Source: Bathymodiolus japonicus methanotrophic gill symbiont (GTDB lineage Bacteria > Pseudomonadota > Gammaproteobacteria > Methylococcales > Methylomonadaceae). From it: a DNA stretch of 54,814 bases. The notes below the pieces were generated by a model. It worked only from the letters and a program-made list of their open reading frames with translations. It was not told the DNA's origin and made no database searches. Made by a program: the position numbers and the translations under genes. Positions 54,805 through 54,814 of the stretch are shown piece after piece. The first letter of the stretch is position 1. Every line of letters starts with the position of its first letter. The stretch covers positions 1-54,814 of the forward strand of contig NZ_BLYC01000024.1 in assembly GCF_019721995.1 (NCBI RefSeq), read 5' to 3'.

Positions 54805-54814
54805 GTCGAAACGC
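54805..54814 (+). ncRNA. Type II hammerhead ribozyme, cut by the window end
   Basis: GTC, GAAA and CGC (54805-54814) are the first ten bases of the element. The last 13 bases of the window equal bases 5-17, so the missing part could be copy 1 if the ends join, or another copy where an assembly stopped in the repeat. Confidence 0.7.

Overview
The window is most of an AT-rich podovirus-type tailed phage genome, or a prophage of one. The capsid and packaging block is recognisable: small and large terminase, a T7/BPP-1-type head-to-tail connector (portal), scaffold, major capsid protein, tail tubular A- and B-like proteins, internal virion proteins, a 1962-residue injected protein and a tail-fibre N-terminus. 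The host cannot be named. The low GC content and the SpvB/TcdB-Rhs genes fit a low-GC proteobacterium, but that is inference. I saw no integrase, RNA polymerase, tRNA or convincing endolysin.

Layout. (1) 1-4944 and 53566-54814 (+): an array of small genes encoding repeat proteins, separated by a self-similar element of about 53 nt. That element folds as a type II hammerhead ribozyme (HHR). Seven copies are complete, one is degenerate, one is cut by the window end, and two are 3' tails only. A sigma70-like promoter at 53566-53593 points into the array and a strong terminator at 4981-5007 closes it. If the window ends join, it is one operon of about 6 kb. (2) 5008-5552: repeat-rich non-coding DNA. 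(3) 5553-11755 (-): replication and recombination operon (VirE-type helicase, primase zinc finger, SNF2 helicase, VRR-NUC nuclease, DUF2815 ssDNA-binding protein, DUF2800 protein) from a good promoter at 11802-11829. (4) 11898-12742 (+): two unknown genes, then a strong promoter followed by two sister terminator hairpins. (5) 12952-19538 (-): tail or appendage proteins and exported small proteins. (6) 19667-32861 (+): an Rhs island. It holds one large SpvB/TcdB/YD-repeat shell gene that stops before the usual Rhs GRF...DPxG tip, and seven separate short genes, most with signal peptides, that each encode such a tip followed by a different C-terminus. (7) 32894-33970: small exported and acidic proteins. 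(8) 34009-53049 (-): virion and packaging genes. (9) 53050-53647: iterons, a palindrome and a long inverted repeat.

The most interesting system is the hammerhead array. Each ORF unit should be cut out of the polycistronic RNA with a stable hairpin at each end, and the two ends together hold all parts of a hammerhead core, so a unit could in principle re-ligate into a circle. The second is the split Rhs shell with a series of stand-alone tips. The third is a partial duplication of the terminase nuclease domain with its acidic residues replaced.

Caution: many genes, including essential ones such as the major capsid protein, are interrupted by single-base indels, several of them an extra A in an A-run of the coding strand. 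This could be uncorrected sequencing error or real decay. Split ORFs are reported where they lie, with the likely parent gene stated.
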